Assembly: GCA_010692635.1 (NCBI GenBank) | Contig: JAAHGL010000058.1 | Location: 1-38,038, forward strand | Source of the DNA: Symploca sp. SIO2C1 | GTDB taxonomy: Bacteria; Cyanobacteriota; Cyanobacteriia; Cyanobacteriales; Coleofasciculaceae | DNA length: 38,038 nucleotides | Direction: 5' to 3' | In this document: piece by piece, positions 8,802 to 17,584 of the stretch | Layout: the number at the start of each line of letters is the position of its first letter | Position numbering within the stretch: position 1 is the first letter of the stretch | Notes under the pieces: generated by a model | What the model was told of the DNA's origin: nothing | Databases searched by the model: none | The model's input: only the letters and a program-made list of their open reading frames with translations | Program-made: the position numbers and the translations under genes

Positions 8802-11378
8802 TTATAGATATTTTTTAAGAAATCTCCTGATTTTTTTGATTTCAAATCCTTGAGCCCAGTTCTGAATTTTTTGAGCAAAAGGCAAATATTGCTCATCTAT
8901 TGCCTTCAATCTCTCGGCTTCCTCGCTCAAATTGTCTATCAATCCTTTTCTGGCAACATCGTACAACAGTTTGAGTTCTTCGACTGGAGGAGGTACAATT
9001 ACCCCTTGATCAATTTTTTTTGATGAGTTAACTTCTGCTTCTGCCGACTGAGTTGAAACCTCATCAGTCTTTTGATAGATCCATGACAACCCTAAGTAAT
9101 ATCCGATTGTTTCGAGTAAATCATCTGCTTCTATCGGCTTAGGTAGAAAATCATTACAACCTGCTTCTCGACTCTGAAACTGATAGGATTCAGAGACACT
9201 TGCAGAAGATGCTAGCAAAATCGTCTGTTCCAATTCTGGTAACTGGCGCAGGCGATACGCTAATTCAAAACCATCCATCACTGGCATGACTAAGTCAAGG
9301 ATGAGTAAATCTGGTAAAAATTGTCTAGCTTCCTCTAAGCCTTCCTCTCCGTTGGCTGCTTCCCTCATTTCAAAATCGAGAGGTTCGAGCAAACTGAACA
9401 AGACTGCTCGATTTTCATAGCAGTCATCTACAACTAGAATTTTCTTCTTGTCCCCCTGGTAACCAATAATTTCCTGTAAGGATTTTACTGGGTGTAAATC
9501 AATCAGCTTGGAGGCTGAAGGTAAATCTACCTCAAACAAAAAACTACTACCAACTCCTAAAGTACTTTTAACTTGGAGTTGACTTCCCATCAGTTGCAAA
9601 ATTTTTTGCGTGATGGTTAATCCCAGTCCAGTGCCCTCTATTTTATGAGTATCCTGTCCTACTTGCTCAAAGGGTTCAAAAATCTTATCTAGTTTCTCTG
9701 GGGCGATGCCAACGCCAGTATCTTCAATCTCAAACCGGATTTTGTTGTTGGTTATTTGTTGTTGGTTATTTGTTGTTGGCTCTTGACGAATGACGAATGA
9801 CGAATGACGAATAACACTTACTTTAAAGGTTACGCTGCCAGTATCAGTAAATTTGATAGCATTACCGAGCAAATTAATCAACACTTGCCGTAGTCGTTTT
9901 TCATCAGCATGAACAGCAGTAGGGAGTTGACTACTAGGTTCGTAAGTAAAAGTAATACTCTTTTTTTGGGCACGAATCTGACACATTTGGGTAACTCCCC
10001 ATAAGAAGTGCAGAAAGTGAAAGTCTTCAGGGTAGAGTTCCATTTTCTGAGCTTCAATTTTAGAGATATCTAAAATATCGTTAATCAGAGTCAGGAGATG
10101 AGTGCCGCAGGCATGAATGATTTCAATACCTTTTTGTTGTTGGGGGGTAATATCTGGGGAACGTTGGAGAATTTGAGTATAGCCAAGAATGCCGTTAAGG
10201 GGGGTACGGAGTTCGTGGCTCATGTTGGTGAGAAATTCACTTTTGGCACGGTTGGCAGCTTCAGCCGCTTGTTTAGCTGCTGCTAATTCTTGGCTCTGGA
10301 ATTGTTGGCGTATTACTTCTGCTTCTTGCATTTCTAACAGCTGCTTTACCTGTTGAATGAGTTGATTAAAAGCAGTAGCTAATATTCCTACCTCGTCTTG
10401 AGTCTTTACAGGGACTTGTAAAGCAAAATTAGACTCTTCGGTAACTTGCTTGGCTATCGTTGTGACTTGTTGAAGGGGACGAACAATCAAGCGTGAGACC
10501 AAGGTAACAATGGTAATCGAGCTCACGGCCCCAAGCAAGCAAAAAACGCTAATACTAGCCCATAACTGTAGCTGTGCTTGTTTGATAGGTACTACTGGGT
10601 TAAGTAGCACCAGTTTAGCCCCTTGATTATTGGTCTCAATTAACTCTACAGTTTTCGCAATATAGCCCTCTTCAGCAATTGTGACTGGCATTGGTGGTGA
10701 TTCGATTGGGGGTGTTTGCCAAGGAGCATTTTGAGCATCTGGTAAAGTAGAAGCGGTTATCTCGGAGTTATAGAAGACAACTAAGTGCTGGTTTGCCTGA
10801 GCACGGATTTGAGTAAGCAACTCGTCATCCACTCGGATGCCAACAATTACACCACCCAAAATCTCTTCGGTAGACTTAACCGATGTTAGTGCTACTAGGA
10901 GTGACGGCACATCTTCATCTGTAGCAATGACATCAAACAAATCCATGCCAATACTTGCTGCTTGGCTGGTTGCTTTGTCGTCTAACTGGGTTTGTTTAAT
11001 CTCTGCGTGACGTAAATCTGCTAAAACTGAGCCATTCTTGTCTACAACTTTAATCAAGTCCAACTCAAAAGATGCCTTGATAGGTAGTAAAGTCCGTAGG
11101 AGTTCGGCTTTGTTACTTTGAGCAACTAACCTGCTAACCTCTTTTCTCTCTACCACCGACTTTGCCTTCAATGACAGTATTTCTTGTTCATGTCTTAAAG
11201 CTTGCAATACCCCTGAGGAGAATTCCTCTATGTCTTCTTGGAGATGTTCTTCTACACCCTTGGTGACGAGATAACCAAAGCTAAGAGTTTCTACTATCCA
11301 GATTCCCAAGAAAGTTGAGAGCAAAGGTAAGAGTATCTTGGCTCTCAGGGAAAGTTTTGAGTAAATATCTCGGATCAT
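8802..11378 (-). CDS. hybrid sensor histidine kinase with receiver domain
   Basis: Membrane sensor of a two-component system. Order: TM1 (~14-36), periplasmic sensor region of ~235 residues, TM2 (~272-296), HAMP (~297-348), coiled coil, HisKA with phospho-acceptor His388 in MSHELRTP, HATPase (N-box [22 protein letters not shown]), receiver domain with phospho-acceptor Asp695 in LILDLVMP, and a ~100-residue C-terminal helical tail often seen in cyanobacterial hybrid kinases. Residues ~522-546, between two HATPase strands, are encoded by tandem-repeat DNA (see 9742-9815) yet remain in frame. The ATG at 11378 is the natural start. A phosphate-binding-type lipoprotein gene lies upstream on the same strand, but the input signal is unknown. 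Confidence 0.95.
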   Translation of the reverse strand: MIRDIYSKLSLRAKILLPLLSTFLGIWIVETLSFGYLVTKGVEEHLQEDIEEFSSGVLQALRHEQEILSLKAKSVVERKEVSRLVAQSNKAELLRTLLPIKASFELDLIKVVDKNGSVLADLRHAEIKQTQLDDKATSQAASIGMDLFDVIATDEDVPSLLVALTSVKSTEEILGGVIVGIRVDDELLTQIRAQANQHLVVFYNSEITASTLPDAQNAPWQTPPIESPPMPVTIAEEGYIAKTVELIETNNQGAKLVLLNPVVPIKQAQLQLWASISVFCLLGAVSSITIVTLVSRLIVRPLQQVTTIAKQVTEESNFALQVPVKTQDEVGILATAFNQLIQQVKQLLEMQEAEVIRQQFQSQELAAAKQAAEAANRAKSEFLTNMSHELRTPLNGILGYTQILQRSPDITPQQQKGIEIIHACGTHLLTLINDILDISKIEAQKMELYPEDFHFLHFLWGVTQMCQIRAQKKSITFTYEPSSQLPTAVHADEKRLRQVLINLLGNAIKFTDTGSVTFKVSVIRHSSFVIRQEPTTNNQQQITNNKIRFEIEDTGVGIAPEKLDKIFEPFEQVGQDTHKIEGTGLGLTITQKILQLMGSQLQVKSTLGVGSSFLFEVDLPSASKLIDLHPVKSLQEIIGYQGDKKKILVVDDCYENRAVLFSLLEPLDFEMREAANGEEGLEEARQFLPDLLILDLVMPVMDGFELAYRLRQLPELEQTILLASSASVSESYQFQSREAGCNDFLPKPIEADDLLETIGYYLGLSWIYQKTDEVSTQSAEAEVNSSKKIDQGVIVPPPVEELKLLYDVARKGLIDNLSEEAERLKAIDEQYLPFAQKIQNWAQGFEIKKIRRFLKKYL
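9742..9815. repeat. two STRR arrays inside the histidine kinase coding region
   Basis: TTGTTGTTGGTTA-type units (9742-9779) are followed by four GACGAAT heptamers (9785-9815). Together they encode a hydrophilic Ser/Asn/Gln/Thr-rich loop of about 25 residues in the ATPase domain. These units are the kind normally found between genes. Confidence 0.85.
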
Positions 11379-11429
11379 GTCACTCTAGAGCTCAAATCTT
11401 GCGCCATTCTCAATTAGTCTCAAAACCCA

Positions 11430-11509
11430 CCTGGAGTTCAATCTCCAGGCTAATAAATCAAGTCCACTAAAGTCGACTGAAACTCTCCTCCAGTCGTCTT
11501 TAGACGACT
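11430..11509. repeat. double-hairpin interspersed repeat
   Basis: Two perfect hairpins lie close together: CCTGGAG (11430-11436) pairs with CTCCAGG (11443-11449), and AGTCGTCT (11492-11499) pairs with AGACGACT (11502-11509). This layout is typical of palindromic intergenic elements in cyanobacteria. A 69-codon frame crosses it on the minus strand; I do not believe it is a gene. Confidence 0.65.
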
Positions 11510-11658
11510 TTAGCTGTGAGCCAGCAGTTTTGAACCCCTGGCAGATTATCGGAGTTGTTGCAAGATTTGAGTAGAGCGTCGATTCAGTAACCATAAAAGT
11601 TTGGTGTAGGGGAGAGCTGAAAGTGGTGATTGTTCATTTCTCAATTTGTCAACTTTTA

Positions 11659-12510
11659 TTACTCAATCGCTGTTCTAGATGGTACAAAACCAGAGTTGAG
11701 GAGATGCTTGGCTCCTGCTTCGCTAAAAGCAAAGTCAAGGAACTTTTGGGTACTGTCTGATGCAGTAGTGCTCCAGACAAGAGCGAGGGTACGTACCATG
11801 GGATACTTGCCTAACTGTACGTTTTCCGAGGTAGGTTCTACTCCATTAAGACGGAGGTGATTGACTGGTAACTGATTAGCAAGAGCAGAAGCTAGGGAGA
11901 AAGCACCTATGCTGTAGGGAGTATCCCGAATTGTAGCAATTAGTTCCTTTTCATGACGAAGAATCACCGCATCTGGAGCATTCTTCAGCTCTTTCCCCAG
12001 GTAGTGTTGGCGTAAAAGGCGTTTAGCTGACTCATCTTCTGGTCGGTCTAATACCACAATTGTTGCATTTTGTCCACCTACATCCTGCCAATTGGTTACT
12101 GCACCACTATAGATCGCCTTAAGGTCTTCTGTTGCTAAATTGGTTACCCCTTCAACGCTAGAGTGAGTTGCAACTACCAAGGCATCTCTGGCAAATTCCC
12201 GGTAAACAAGAGAGCCATCATTCTCCTCTGGTTTCAATTTCCTGGTAACGGTTCCAATTTCAGCTAATTCATTTTTGACACCACCAATCCCACTAGCAGA
12301 TTGACTCGACGGCAGAAAACTAATTTTGGTCTTACCCTCGTAGGCAACAGCCAATGCCTTCATGGCTGGATAGGGAGTAGCTGCACCAGTAATCTTGATT
12401 TCTTGCTGTGCTGGTTGGACACCCGGTGGATTATCATTGTTGGTGTTGGGAGTGCAGCTCACGGATAGTACTGAAGTCAGTACTACGATCAACAAAGTAT
12501 TTAGTTTCAT
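11659..12510 (-). CDS. phosphate-type substrate-binding lipoprotein (PstS-like)
   Basis: Periplasmic binding protein of the PBP-like (PstS) superfamily. The ATG at 12510 starts a lipoprotein signal peptide with lipobox LSVSC, better than the TTG at 12543. The mature part begins with the PstS-like KITGAATPYPAMKALAVAYE, followed by SSQSASGIGGVKNELAEIG and the LKAIYSGAVTNWQDVGG segment that lines the anion site. At 284 aa it is near normal size. No permease or ATPase genes adjoin it, so it may be an orphan binding protein, or may feed the histidine kinase encoded downstream; that link is inference. Ligand could be phosphate or another oxyanion. Confidence 0.88.
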   Translation of the reverse strand: MKLNTLLIVVLTSVLSVSCTPNTNNDNPPGVQPAQQEIKITGAATPYPAMKALAVAYEGKTKISFLPSSQSASGIGGVKNELAEIGTVTRKLKPEENDGSLVYREFARDALVVATHSSVEGVTNLATEDLKAIYSGAVTNWQDVGGQNATIVVLDRPEDESAKRLLRQHYLGKELKNAPDAVILRHEKELIATIRDTPYSIGAFSLASALANQLPVNHLRLNGVEPTSENVQLGKYPMVRTLALVWSTTASDSTQKFLDFAFSEAGAKHLLNSGFVPSRTAIE

Positions 12511-12739
12511 CTGACATCTTGTATTATTCTTAACAACCCCCAAAACTCACCCCGACTTCAAGGATACTGTTAGCGAATCGATAAAGGGTATGATATTAAA
12601 TCTGATTAATCTGGAGCACCTATTTTAGGGTTTGCTGCATAACTGTGGAAGCCATGCCAGACTTTGGTCTCAACGATTTTGGGGAGAAATAAGTGCAAGG
12701 AAATTATACCTTTTGGCTCAAAAAGCTTGCACAATTGAA

Positions 12740-12906
12740 ACCTGCATTTCGTACTTCAAAATGTAGCAAGTAAAGATTACGGATTTTTCTTGATTAGCGA
12801 TCGCTAATCAAGAAAAGTATCAAGTATTTATACTCAAAGCGATTGCCAATCTACTTGAGAAATACATGCTACATAGCATATTACAAACTGACGTGCGGAA
12901 TGTGGG
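12740..12906. mobile_element. second element nested in copy 1
   Basis: This segment is absent from the copy at 22877-23100. It is flanked by TTGAA on both sides (12735-12739 and 12907-12911), while the undisrupted copy has one TTGAA. Its ends are imperfectly inverted (AACCTGCATTTCGTAC against AACCCACATTCCGCAC when the flanking AA/TT is included). Its centre is a 32-bp perfect palindrome (12785-12816) built around a HIP1 octamer. No coding capacity. Confidence 0.7.
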
Positions 12907-12945
12907 TTGAAAAAATCTGGGAGCTAATTGAGGGGTTATTCACTC

Positions 12946-12993
12946 ATTACTCATTACTCATTACTCATTACTCATTACTCATTACTCATTACT
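12946..12993. repeat. heptamer array CATTACT inside mobile element copy 1
   Basis: About six to seven ACTCATT units. The same array, with five or so units, sits at the equivalent place in the copy at 22877-23100 (22916-22960). Confidence 0.85.
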
Positions 12994-13028
12994 TCAAAAC
13001 CCGAATCAATCGAGTTTTTCAGCAAGCC

Positions 13029-14753
13029 CTAAATATTCCTACCGTACTCCTGAGTAACCGGAAGATTTACGGGGAGTTGACAATAGGAGCCATTAACTTC
13101 CCAAAACCAAGTTCCCCCGTATTCAACCTGACACATATACATGATGCATTCAAGATTATTGCCGCAGCTCCTGTGAGCATTATTCTGAAAGTTGTTACGA
13201 GCTTCAATCTCTGGTGGTGACATTCGAGCCTCTGCCGTCTGGATAATTATTCTTATTTGTTTTTGCCAATAAGTAGTCGTAACTTTACTAGCTTTTTCTA
13301 TCACCTCTTGCCAATTACCTGAATCAAATGCTTGCTGCGCTTCTTTCAAGAGAGTATCATTAGCTGCCCACTCTTTTTGCCATTGCGCAATCACCTCTTG
13401 AGCTTTTTTACTAGTAGGAACGGTATTGGGGATAGTTTCAATTAAAGCAATTGCTTCATCAAGTTTTCCTTCTTCTTGATAGAGTTTAGTTGCCTGTTGA
13501 ATAAGATTGTTAGACCATTGACTAATTAAACTCTTCGTTTGTGCTTCAAACAAGCCAACTGGGAGCAGCTTGTCAGCCTTAATAATTGCCTCTTGAAAAT
13601 CCTGATCTTTGGCAAGTTCCTGAGCTGTTTCTAGCAGCTCTTCAGCACAGTTATTCAGCCAACCTTGAGCAGATTCGTACTGGGGTGAAGTTTTGTGCAG
13701 ATTGTTTGCGGTACGGACACAAGCTTCATATTGTCCACTTCTACTCAATTGCTGAATTTCCTCTAAAACTAGCTCTTCTCGAGTAGATTGCCCCTGGAAA
13801 TAATAGGCAGAACTTACCCCGAGACTTGCCAAAGCAGCAACCACACCTACTGCCAAAACACCTAGAGGTTTTGGGCGAGCAGGAGAAGCAGGTAAGCGAA
13901 AAGTAGAAGCTACTCTGGTAGTTGGTTTTGGCAGGGAAGCACTTGCAACTCCTAGTAGTTGGAACCATTCCTGAACCGATTGAGGGCGCTCCTCTGGTAA
14001 CAGAGCCATCCCTTTGATAATGGCATGATTAACCCTATCACTAAGATGAGGATTGAATTGTTTGGGTGGTTCTAACTCTGTACCTGCTGCCCTAACTGGA
14101 GCCGCCATCGGCAGTTCTCCGGTTAAAATCGCATACAGGGTTGCGGCTAAAGAATAGATATCAGTATAAACATCTCGTTTGGCTCGTCGGTCATACTGTT
14201 CGATGGGTGAGTAATTATCGGAGACAAATTGGGTATGAGTCTGTGTCAAATTGGGAGTAAACTCACGGGCAATGCCAAAATCAATTAATACTGCTTCCAA
14301 GTTGCCGTTTCGGAGCATAATATTTTGCGGTTTCAAATCCCGATGCAAAAAGCCGCTACGATGGACTTCTACTAGTGCTTCACCAATTTGCTGGATGTAG
14401 TGCAAAGCTTCGGCTTCTGGGAAAATATCTCGATTAGTAACCCAACTAGCTAAATCTTCACCGTCAATGTATTCGAGCACTAGACAAGGCAGTGGTCCTT
14501 CTTGGAAAAACTCGTAAATTTTAACAATGTGAGGGTGAGAGCATTTACCCAGTCTTAGAGCTTCATTCTGGAAATCTTCCTGGAATTTGGCAAAATCAGG
14601 GTGCTCTATAATAGTTTCATTCAGAGTTTTGATCACCACCTGCTCGTGGCTTGCCGTCGTTGCCAGGTAGGTAACTCCAAAGCCACCAGTCCCTAATTTT
14701 CTCTCTATAGTATATTTGCTGCCCTGTAATTGCTGCCCTGCTACCCAAGACAT
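13029..14753 (-). CDS. Hanks-type Ser/Thr protein kinase, membrane-anchored
   Basis: The kinase domain (~12-270) has the glycine loop LGTGGFGVTYLA, lysine in VVIKTL, the catalytic HRDLKPQNIML, DFG in VLIDFGIA and SPIEQYD in the activation segment. A membrane helix (~297-318, LAVGVVAALASLGVSSAYYF) is followed by ~250 residues of helical, TPR-like repeats (SGQYEACVRTANNL, DFQEAIIKADKL, SGNWQEVIEKASKV) and a Cys-containing tail. I start it at the ATG at 14753 (MSWVAGQQL); a non-ATG codon lies five codons upstream. The gene ends exactly against mobile element copy 1. Such kinases are abundant in cyanobacteria; the target is unknown. Confidence 0.93.
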   Translation of the reverse strand: MSWVAGQQLQGSKYTIERKLGTGGFGVTYLATTASHEQVVIKTLNETIIEHPDFAKFQEDFQNEALRLGKCSHPHIVKIYEFFQEGPLPCLVLEYIDGEDLASWVTNRDIFPEAEALHYIQQIGEALVEVHRSGFLHRDLKPQNIMLRNGNLEAVLIDFGIAREFTPNLTQTHTQFVSDNYSPIEQYDRRAKRDVYTDIYSLAATLYAILTGELPMAAPVRAAGTELEPPKQFNPHLSDRVNHAIIKGMALLPEERPQSVQEWFQLLGVASASLPKPTTRVASTFRLPASPARPKPLGVLAVGVVAALASLGVSSAYYFQGQSTREELVLEEIQQLSRSGQYEACVRTANNLHKTSPQYESAQGWLNNCAEELLETAQELAKDQDFQEAIIKADKLLPVGLFEAQTKSLISQWSNNLIQQATKLYQEEGKLDEAIALIETIPNTVPTSKKAQEVIAQWQKEWAANDTLLKEAQQAFDSGNWQEVIEKASKVTTTYWQKQIRIIIQTAEARMSPPEIEARNNFQNNAHRSCGNNLECIMYMCQVEYGGTWFWEVNGSYCQLPVNLPVTQEYGRNI

Positions 14754-14896
14754 GGCTCCAAACCTCAAGTTACATAATTAAATCCCTTACCTATCACATC
14801 CTTCCAGTTTGTGCTTATCTGATCCGGATAAGAAAGTCAACTAAGCTGCTTTACATCTGACTATCTGTAATTGATTGTTCTTTTTTCGGTCAAGGA

Positions 14897-15480
14897 TTAA
14901 TTTTCTATCCATTTTGCAACCCGTGGCGAGATAATCTCGGCAATGAGGACAACAACTGTGTGGATGGGCAGAATCACCAGAAGAATTAGCAAGAGTCGGA
15001 ACACCCCCATGACAGCTTCTAAAATAGCAGGTCGCAGTTTCAACCAGTCAAAAGCACTGTCCAAAAAGTCGGCAACCGGCTCCCTGCCATCCACACAGAT
15101 CCAGGGGCTGTGGGCAATAATGACATGTTCTGGTTTCCAGGCACGCACGGTTTGCAGGGCTTGGTGCAAATATGCTCGGTTAAAGGTATTGGCCAGTTGG
15201 ATACCCCTTGGGGTGTGCCGATACATTTGATTCCATCGGGTAGTGACCTTGGCAATGGGGGAAAACGTATTAGGATCGAAGTCCATAATTAGGTCGGTGA
15301 AGATGACGGTGCCTGAAGCACGATGAAAAAAGACCATCTCATCCATAAATCCCTTGCCTGAACCAAAGAGGCACTGATGGATCTGCCCAGCCCATGCTGG
15401 TTCCGGTACATCCGTAAACAGGGTTTTGTGGAAGGTCAGATCCCGGCGCTTACTCGGTAACAGGGGTGTGTCATACCCTA
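14897..15480 (-). pseudogene. 5'-truncated DUF4336 (metallo-hydrolase-like) gene
   Basis: From 15480 leftward the frame reads LLPSKRRDLTFHK, then PEPAWAGQIHQCLFGSGKGF, then DEMVFFHRASGTVIFTDLI and, near the end, EHVIIAHSPWICVDGRE, all typical of DUF4336 proteins, which look like degenerate metallo-beta-lactamases. The first ~100 residues of the family are missing. A TAA stands two codons before the matching region (about 15484-15489), and a mobile-element terminus starts at 15496. Internal ATG 15346 could start a 149-codon product, but that begins in mid-domain. Two hydrophobic helices end the frame. I call it a gene cut at its 5' end by the insertion. Confidence 0.7.
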
Positions 15481-15495
15481 GATTTTAACTATTTA

Positions 15496-15613
15496 GGGCT
15501 TGCTGAAATAGTTTAAAGACCAGAGGAAACAGTTGAGGCTCAGCATCTACAAATAATTCCAACCATCTTAGAAGAATTGCTAGCTAACCAGCCACCTTTA
15601 CTTTTTCAGCAAG
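15496..15613. mobile_element. short degenerate element, GGGCTTGCTG end
   Basis: The left end GGGCTTGCTGAAA matches the termini of the elements at 12628, 22877 and 37813. The right side has TTTCAGCAAG (15604-15613), a perfect 10-bp inverse of CTTGCTGAAA (15499-15508), but lacks the final CCC. The interior differs from the other copies. On the minus strand it holds a ~33-codon open stretch (LRWLELFVDAEPQLF... ending in TAA) that might be the tail of a lost transposase; this is uncertain. Confidence 0.5.
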
Positions 15614-15615
15614 TA

Positions 15616-16608
15616 CTACTTGGAAAGATTGGGCTTTACAATATTAGGGAAGCTCTCAAAATTTCGCCGTACCCAGTCCATACCTACTTCATTGTTGAGC
15701 TTAATTTTCTGAGTTGTATCCTGATATATTTTCCCCAAAATATCAGCATCTTGCTCTACTACAATCTTAGCAAATTTGAGATAACTACCGCCAAATAGCT
15801 TAAAGACAGGGTGCTTGGCTTGACCAAAGAGCAAAATGTAAACTCGTGTACTATTTTGGGTTTCTGGTACAAACAGATGGCACTGTGCTACTTTACCCAA
15901 GGGCATTTCAGTGTGAAAAATTACCAAAGATGGGAAGTGATTTTCGAGATGGGCTTTGATAGTAGTTGGCAATAAGAACAAATCAGGTTTTTTGAGCTTG
16001 TCTGCCAAACTGTAAGGAACGGTAGCCGTTTCAAAAAATGCATGGGAATGATGACCCTTGTCGATGAACTGATGAAATTCCACATCAGTAATGCGAAACA
16101 AATCCCGGTGAGTACCGTTTTGGTGATTGTAGTCATGCATATTTAGCAGCATAGTGAGTAAATCTGTCTCTACACTCCTATCTGCGGTATACCCAACAAA
16201 GTAGTAAGTTTCTGCAATTTGATTAAGTACTTTGGGAATTGGTACTTTTGGCTTATATCCGCCATAAGACCAAATGAAATCTCCTTGAATGATTAGTTCT
16301 AAAGGTTTCATTTGAGGCAAGGTTTTCTTGCTAGTTCCAGGCAAAACCGTACACCCTTTTGCATCAAACTTCAGGGCATGAAATGGGCAAACTACGTTAC
16401 TTGTGCCACCTTTTGATTCTTCACACCACCCTGCCGACAACATCGCTCCCATATGTGGGCAGGCATCGGGCAAGGCATTGATGGCTCCCGCAGGATCTTT
16501 CCACATCACATAGTCAGTTCCAGACAAAGAGAATTTCTGGGGTTGGTTCACTGCCAGCATAGACTTGTGCGCTAACAACCAAGGCGCACCGAGAAGCATA
16601 GACTGCAT
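15616..16608 (-). CDS. Rieske-type non-haem iron oxygenase, alpha subunit
   Basis: Predicted oxygenase. The Rieske [2Fe-2S] ligands are Cys50-x-His52 and Cys74-x2-His77 (CPH...CPFH). The catalytic mononuclear-iron motif Asp159-x2-His162-x4-His167 follows in MHDYNHQNGTH. At 330 aa it is the short, single-component style (vanillate demethylase or pheophorbide-oxygenase-like grade); the substrate cannot be told. The ATG at 16608 has GGAGG five bases upstream. It is divergent from a TetR-type gene only 52 bp away, so that regulator probably controls it. The stop lies 3 bp from a mobile-element end. No reductase gene is nearby. Confidence 0.88.
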   Translation of the reverse strand: MQSMLLGAPWLLAHKSMLAVNQPQKFSLSGTDYVMWKDPAGAINALPDACPHMGAMLSAGWCEESKGGTSNVVCPFHALKFDAKGCTVLPGTSKKTLPQMKPLELIIQGDFIWSYGGYKPKVPIPKVLNQIAETYYFVGYTADRSVETDLLTMLLNMHDYNHQNGTHRDLFRITDVEFHQFIDKGHHSHAFFETATVPYSLADKLKKPDLFLLPTTIKAHLENHFPSLVIFHTEMPLGKVAQCHLFVPETQNSTRVYILLFGQAKHPVFKLFGGSYLKFAKIVVEQDADILGKIYQDTTQKIKLNNEVGMDWVRRNFESFPNIVKPNLSK

Positions 16609-16660
16609 GAGCTCCTCCGCTAAAGGTAAAATTGTGAGTAATTCGTCGTGTTTTTAGAAT

Positions 16661-17446
16661 ATGACAAAACATTCGCATTCGTCAAGATATCTGCGCCGTC
16701 AGCCCAAACAGCAACGGGGGCAAGAACGGGTCGAAAAAATCTTGGATGCAGCGGCAGCAGTGTTTGACGAGGTGGGCTATGAAGCAGCAACCACCCATCT
16801 GATTGCAGCCAAAGCGGGGACAGCCATCGGTTCTGTGTATCAATTTTTTCCCAATAAAGCCACCATTTTTAATGCGATGGAGTTACGCCATATTGAGCGA
16901 GTCAAGGTTATGTGGGCGCAGCTCAACACCCTTGAGATGGTTCAGTTACCCCTCCGCAAAATGATACATGCAATCGTTACTGCGATCGCAGAGTTGTTTG
17001 AGCAACCAGTGTCACGAGTAGTATTTGTGCAGTTTTTTATTAGCTCACGAGAGATGTTCCAGTCGATTGACGAAGGCATGACTCAGGAAGCAATCAACTT
17101 TATGGCTAGTATCTTGAAGCAGCGAAACTCAGCATTAACTGAAGAGCAATACAGCTTGTTAGCAGAAGTTTGTGTCCATAGTAGTAATGCTGTCATTCTC
17201 GCGGCACTTCGCAGCCAAGAGCAACGACATACTCAACAGTTGATTGGGCAGATTGAGGAATTGTTGGTGTCCTATTTAGAGCCCCATGTGGGAGACTATC
17301 TAGGGAAAAAAGTAATGAAAGTAATGAAATGTCCCCATTGCCAATCGGAGCAGTTATCGAAAAATGGTTATCGAAGAGGAAAGCAGTGTTATCTTTGTAA
17401 GGAATGTAGGAAGCAGTTTGTGGATAACTCGAAGCGATTAATGTGA
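16661..17446 (+). CDS. TetR family regulator with an IS-derived zinc-ribbon tail
   Basis: The N-terminal DNA-binding domain (~18-70) shows RVEKILDAAAAVFDEVGYEA and the recognition helix region GTAIGSVYQFFPNKATIF of TetR regulators, followed by a helical ligand domain to ~215. From Met222 the sequence changes to MKCPHCQSEQLSKNGYRRGK...CYLCKECRKQF, a zinc ribbon (Cys224, 227, 246, 249) that is the usual N-terminus of IS1/InsA-like transposases. The frame stops eight residues later. So the natural TetR end has been replaced by, or fused in frame with, the start of a truncated insertion sequence. It most likely represses the divergent Rieske gene. TetR call firm; whether the tail matters is unknown. 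Confidence 0.88.
   Translation: MTKHSHSSRYLRRQPKQQRGQERVEKILDAAAAVFDEVGYEAATTHLIAAKAGTAIGSVYQFFPNKATIFNAMELRHIERVKVMWAQLNTLEMVQLPLRKMIHAIVTAIAELFEQPVSRVVFVQFFISSREMFQSIDEGMTQEAINFMASILKQRNSALTEEQYSLLAEVCVHSSNAVILAALRSQEQRHTQQLIGQIEELLVSYLEPHVGDYLGKKVMKVMKCPHCQSEQLSKNGYRRGKQCYLCKECRKQFVDNSKRLM
17324..17446 (+). mobile_element. truncated IS1-type transposase start (zinc ribbon)
   Basis: Codons 222-261 of the TetR-like frame match the InsA-type zinc-ribbon start of IS1-family transposases, including the closing CKECRKQF(V/I)DN. The homology ends at the stop codon and no further transposase sequence follows. Confidence 0.65.
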
Positions 17447-17543
17447 GCACCCAAAGGGAACATTTTCCGCTCCTGCAACGAGTAAAAGAAAAAAGCTTAA
17501 ATTCTCTTCCCTCCTGACTTGGAGACTCGGTGTTTCTTCAGAG

Positions 17544-17584
17544 ATTAGCAATTAGCCATTAGCCATTAGCCATTAGCCATTAGC
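17544..17584. repeat. CCATTAG heptamer array
   Basis: Five to six units of (C/A)(C/A)ATTAG. A 14-bp direct repeat GTGTTTCTTCAGAG flanks the array (17530-17543 and 17591-17604). The array supplies the stop codon of the alpha/beta hydrolase gene. Confidence 0.8.

Larger units (their letters stand above)
12628..13029. mobile_element. non-coding mobile element copy 1 (GGGYTTGCTG family), with nested insertion
   Basis: It begins GGGTTTGCTG and ends CAGCAAGCCC, an inverted pair. Apart from a 172-bp insertion it aligns almost end to end with the reverse complement of the element at 22877-23100; shared stretches include GTGCAAGGAAATTATACC and CTTCAAAACCCGAATCAATC. It carries no open frame. No clean target duplication is visible here (ATTTTA against TAAATA). 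Its right end abuts the kinase gene, and the last base of the element is part of the kinase stop codon. Confidence 0.82.

Noticed and set aside
11385-11594. 69-codon minus frame between the histidine kinase and the lipoprotein gene
   Set aside because: It spans the double-hairpin repeat and has no ribosome-binding site or similarity.
12946-12993. possible CRISPR array
   Set aside because: The 7-bp units are adjacent with no spacers; it is an STRR, as are the other arrays in the window.
13029-13031. idea that the mobile element truncated the Ser/Thr kinase
   Set aside because: The base before the element already makes TA in frame, and joining the flanks would also give a stop (TAA) at the same codon, so loss of coding sequence is not shown.
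12843-13220. 125-codon plus frame
   Set aside because: It is made from the mobile element and its heptamer array (THYSLLI repeats) and then runs antisense through the kinase gene.
16609-16660. TetR operator in the Rieske/TetR gap
   Set aside because: I found no clear palindrome of the expected size, so I do not list a site although one is expected.
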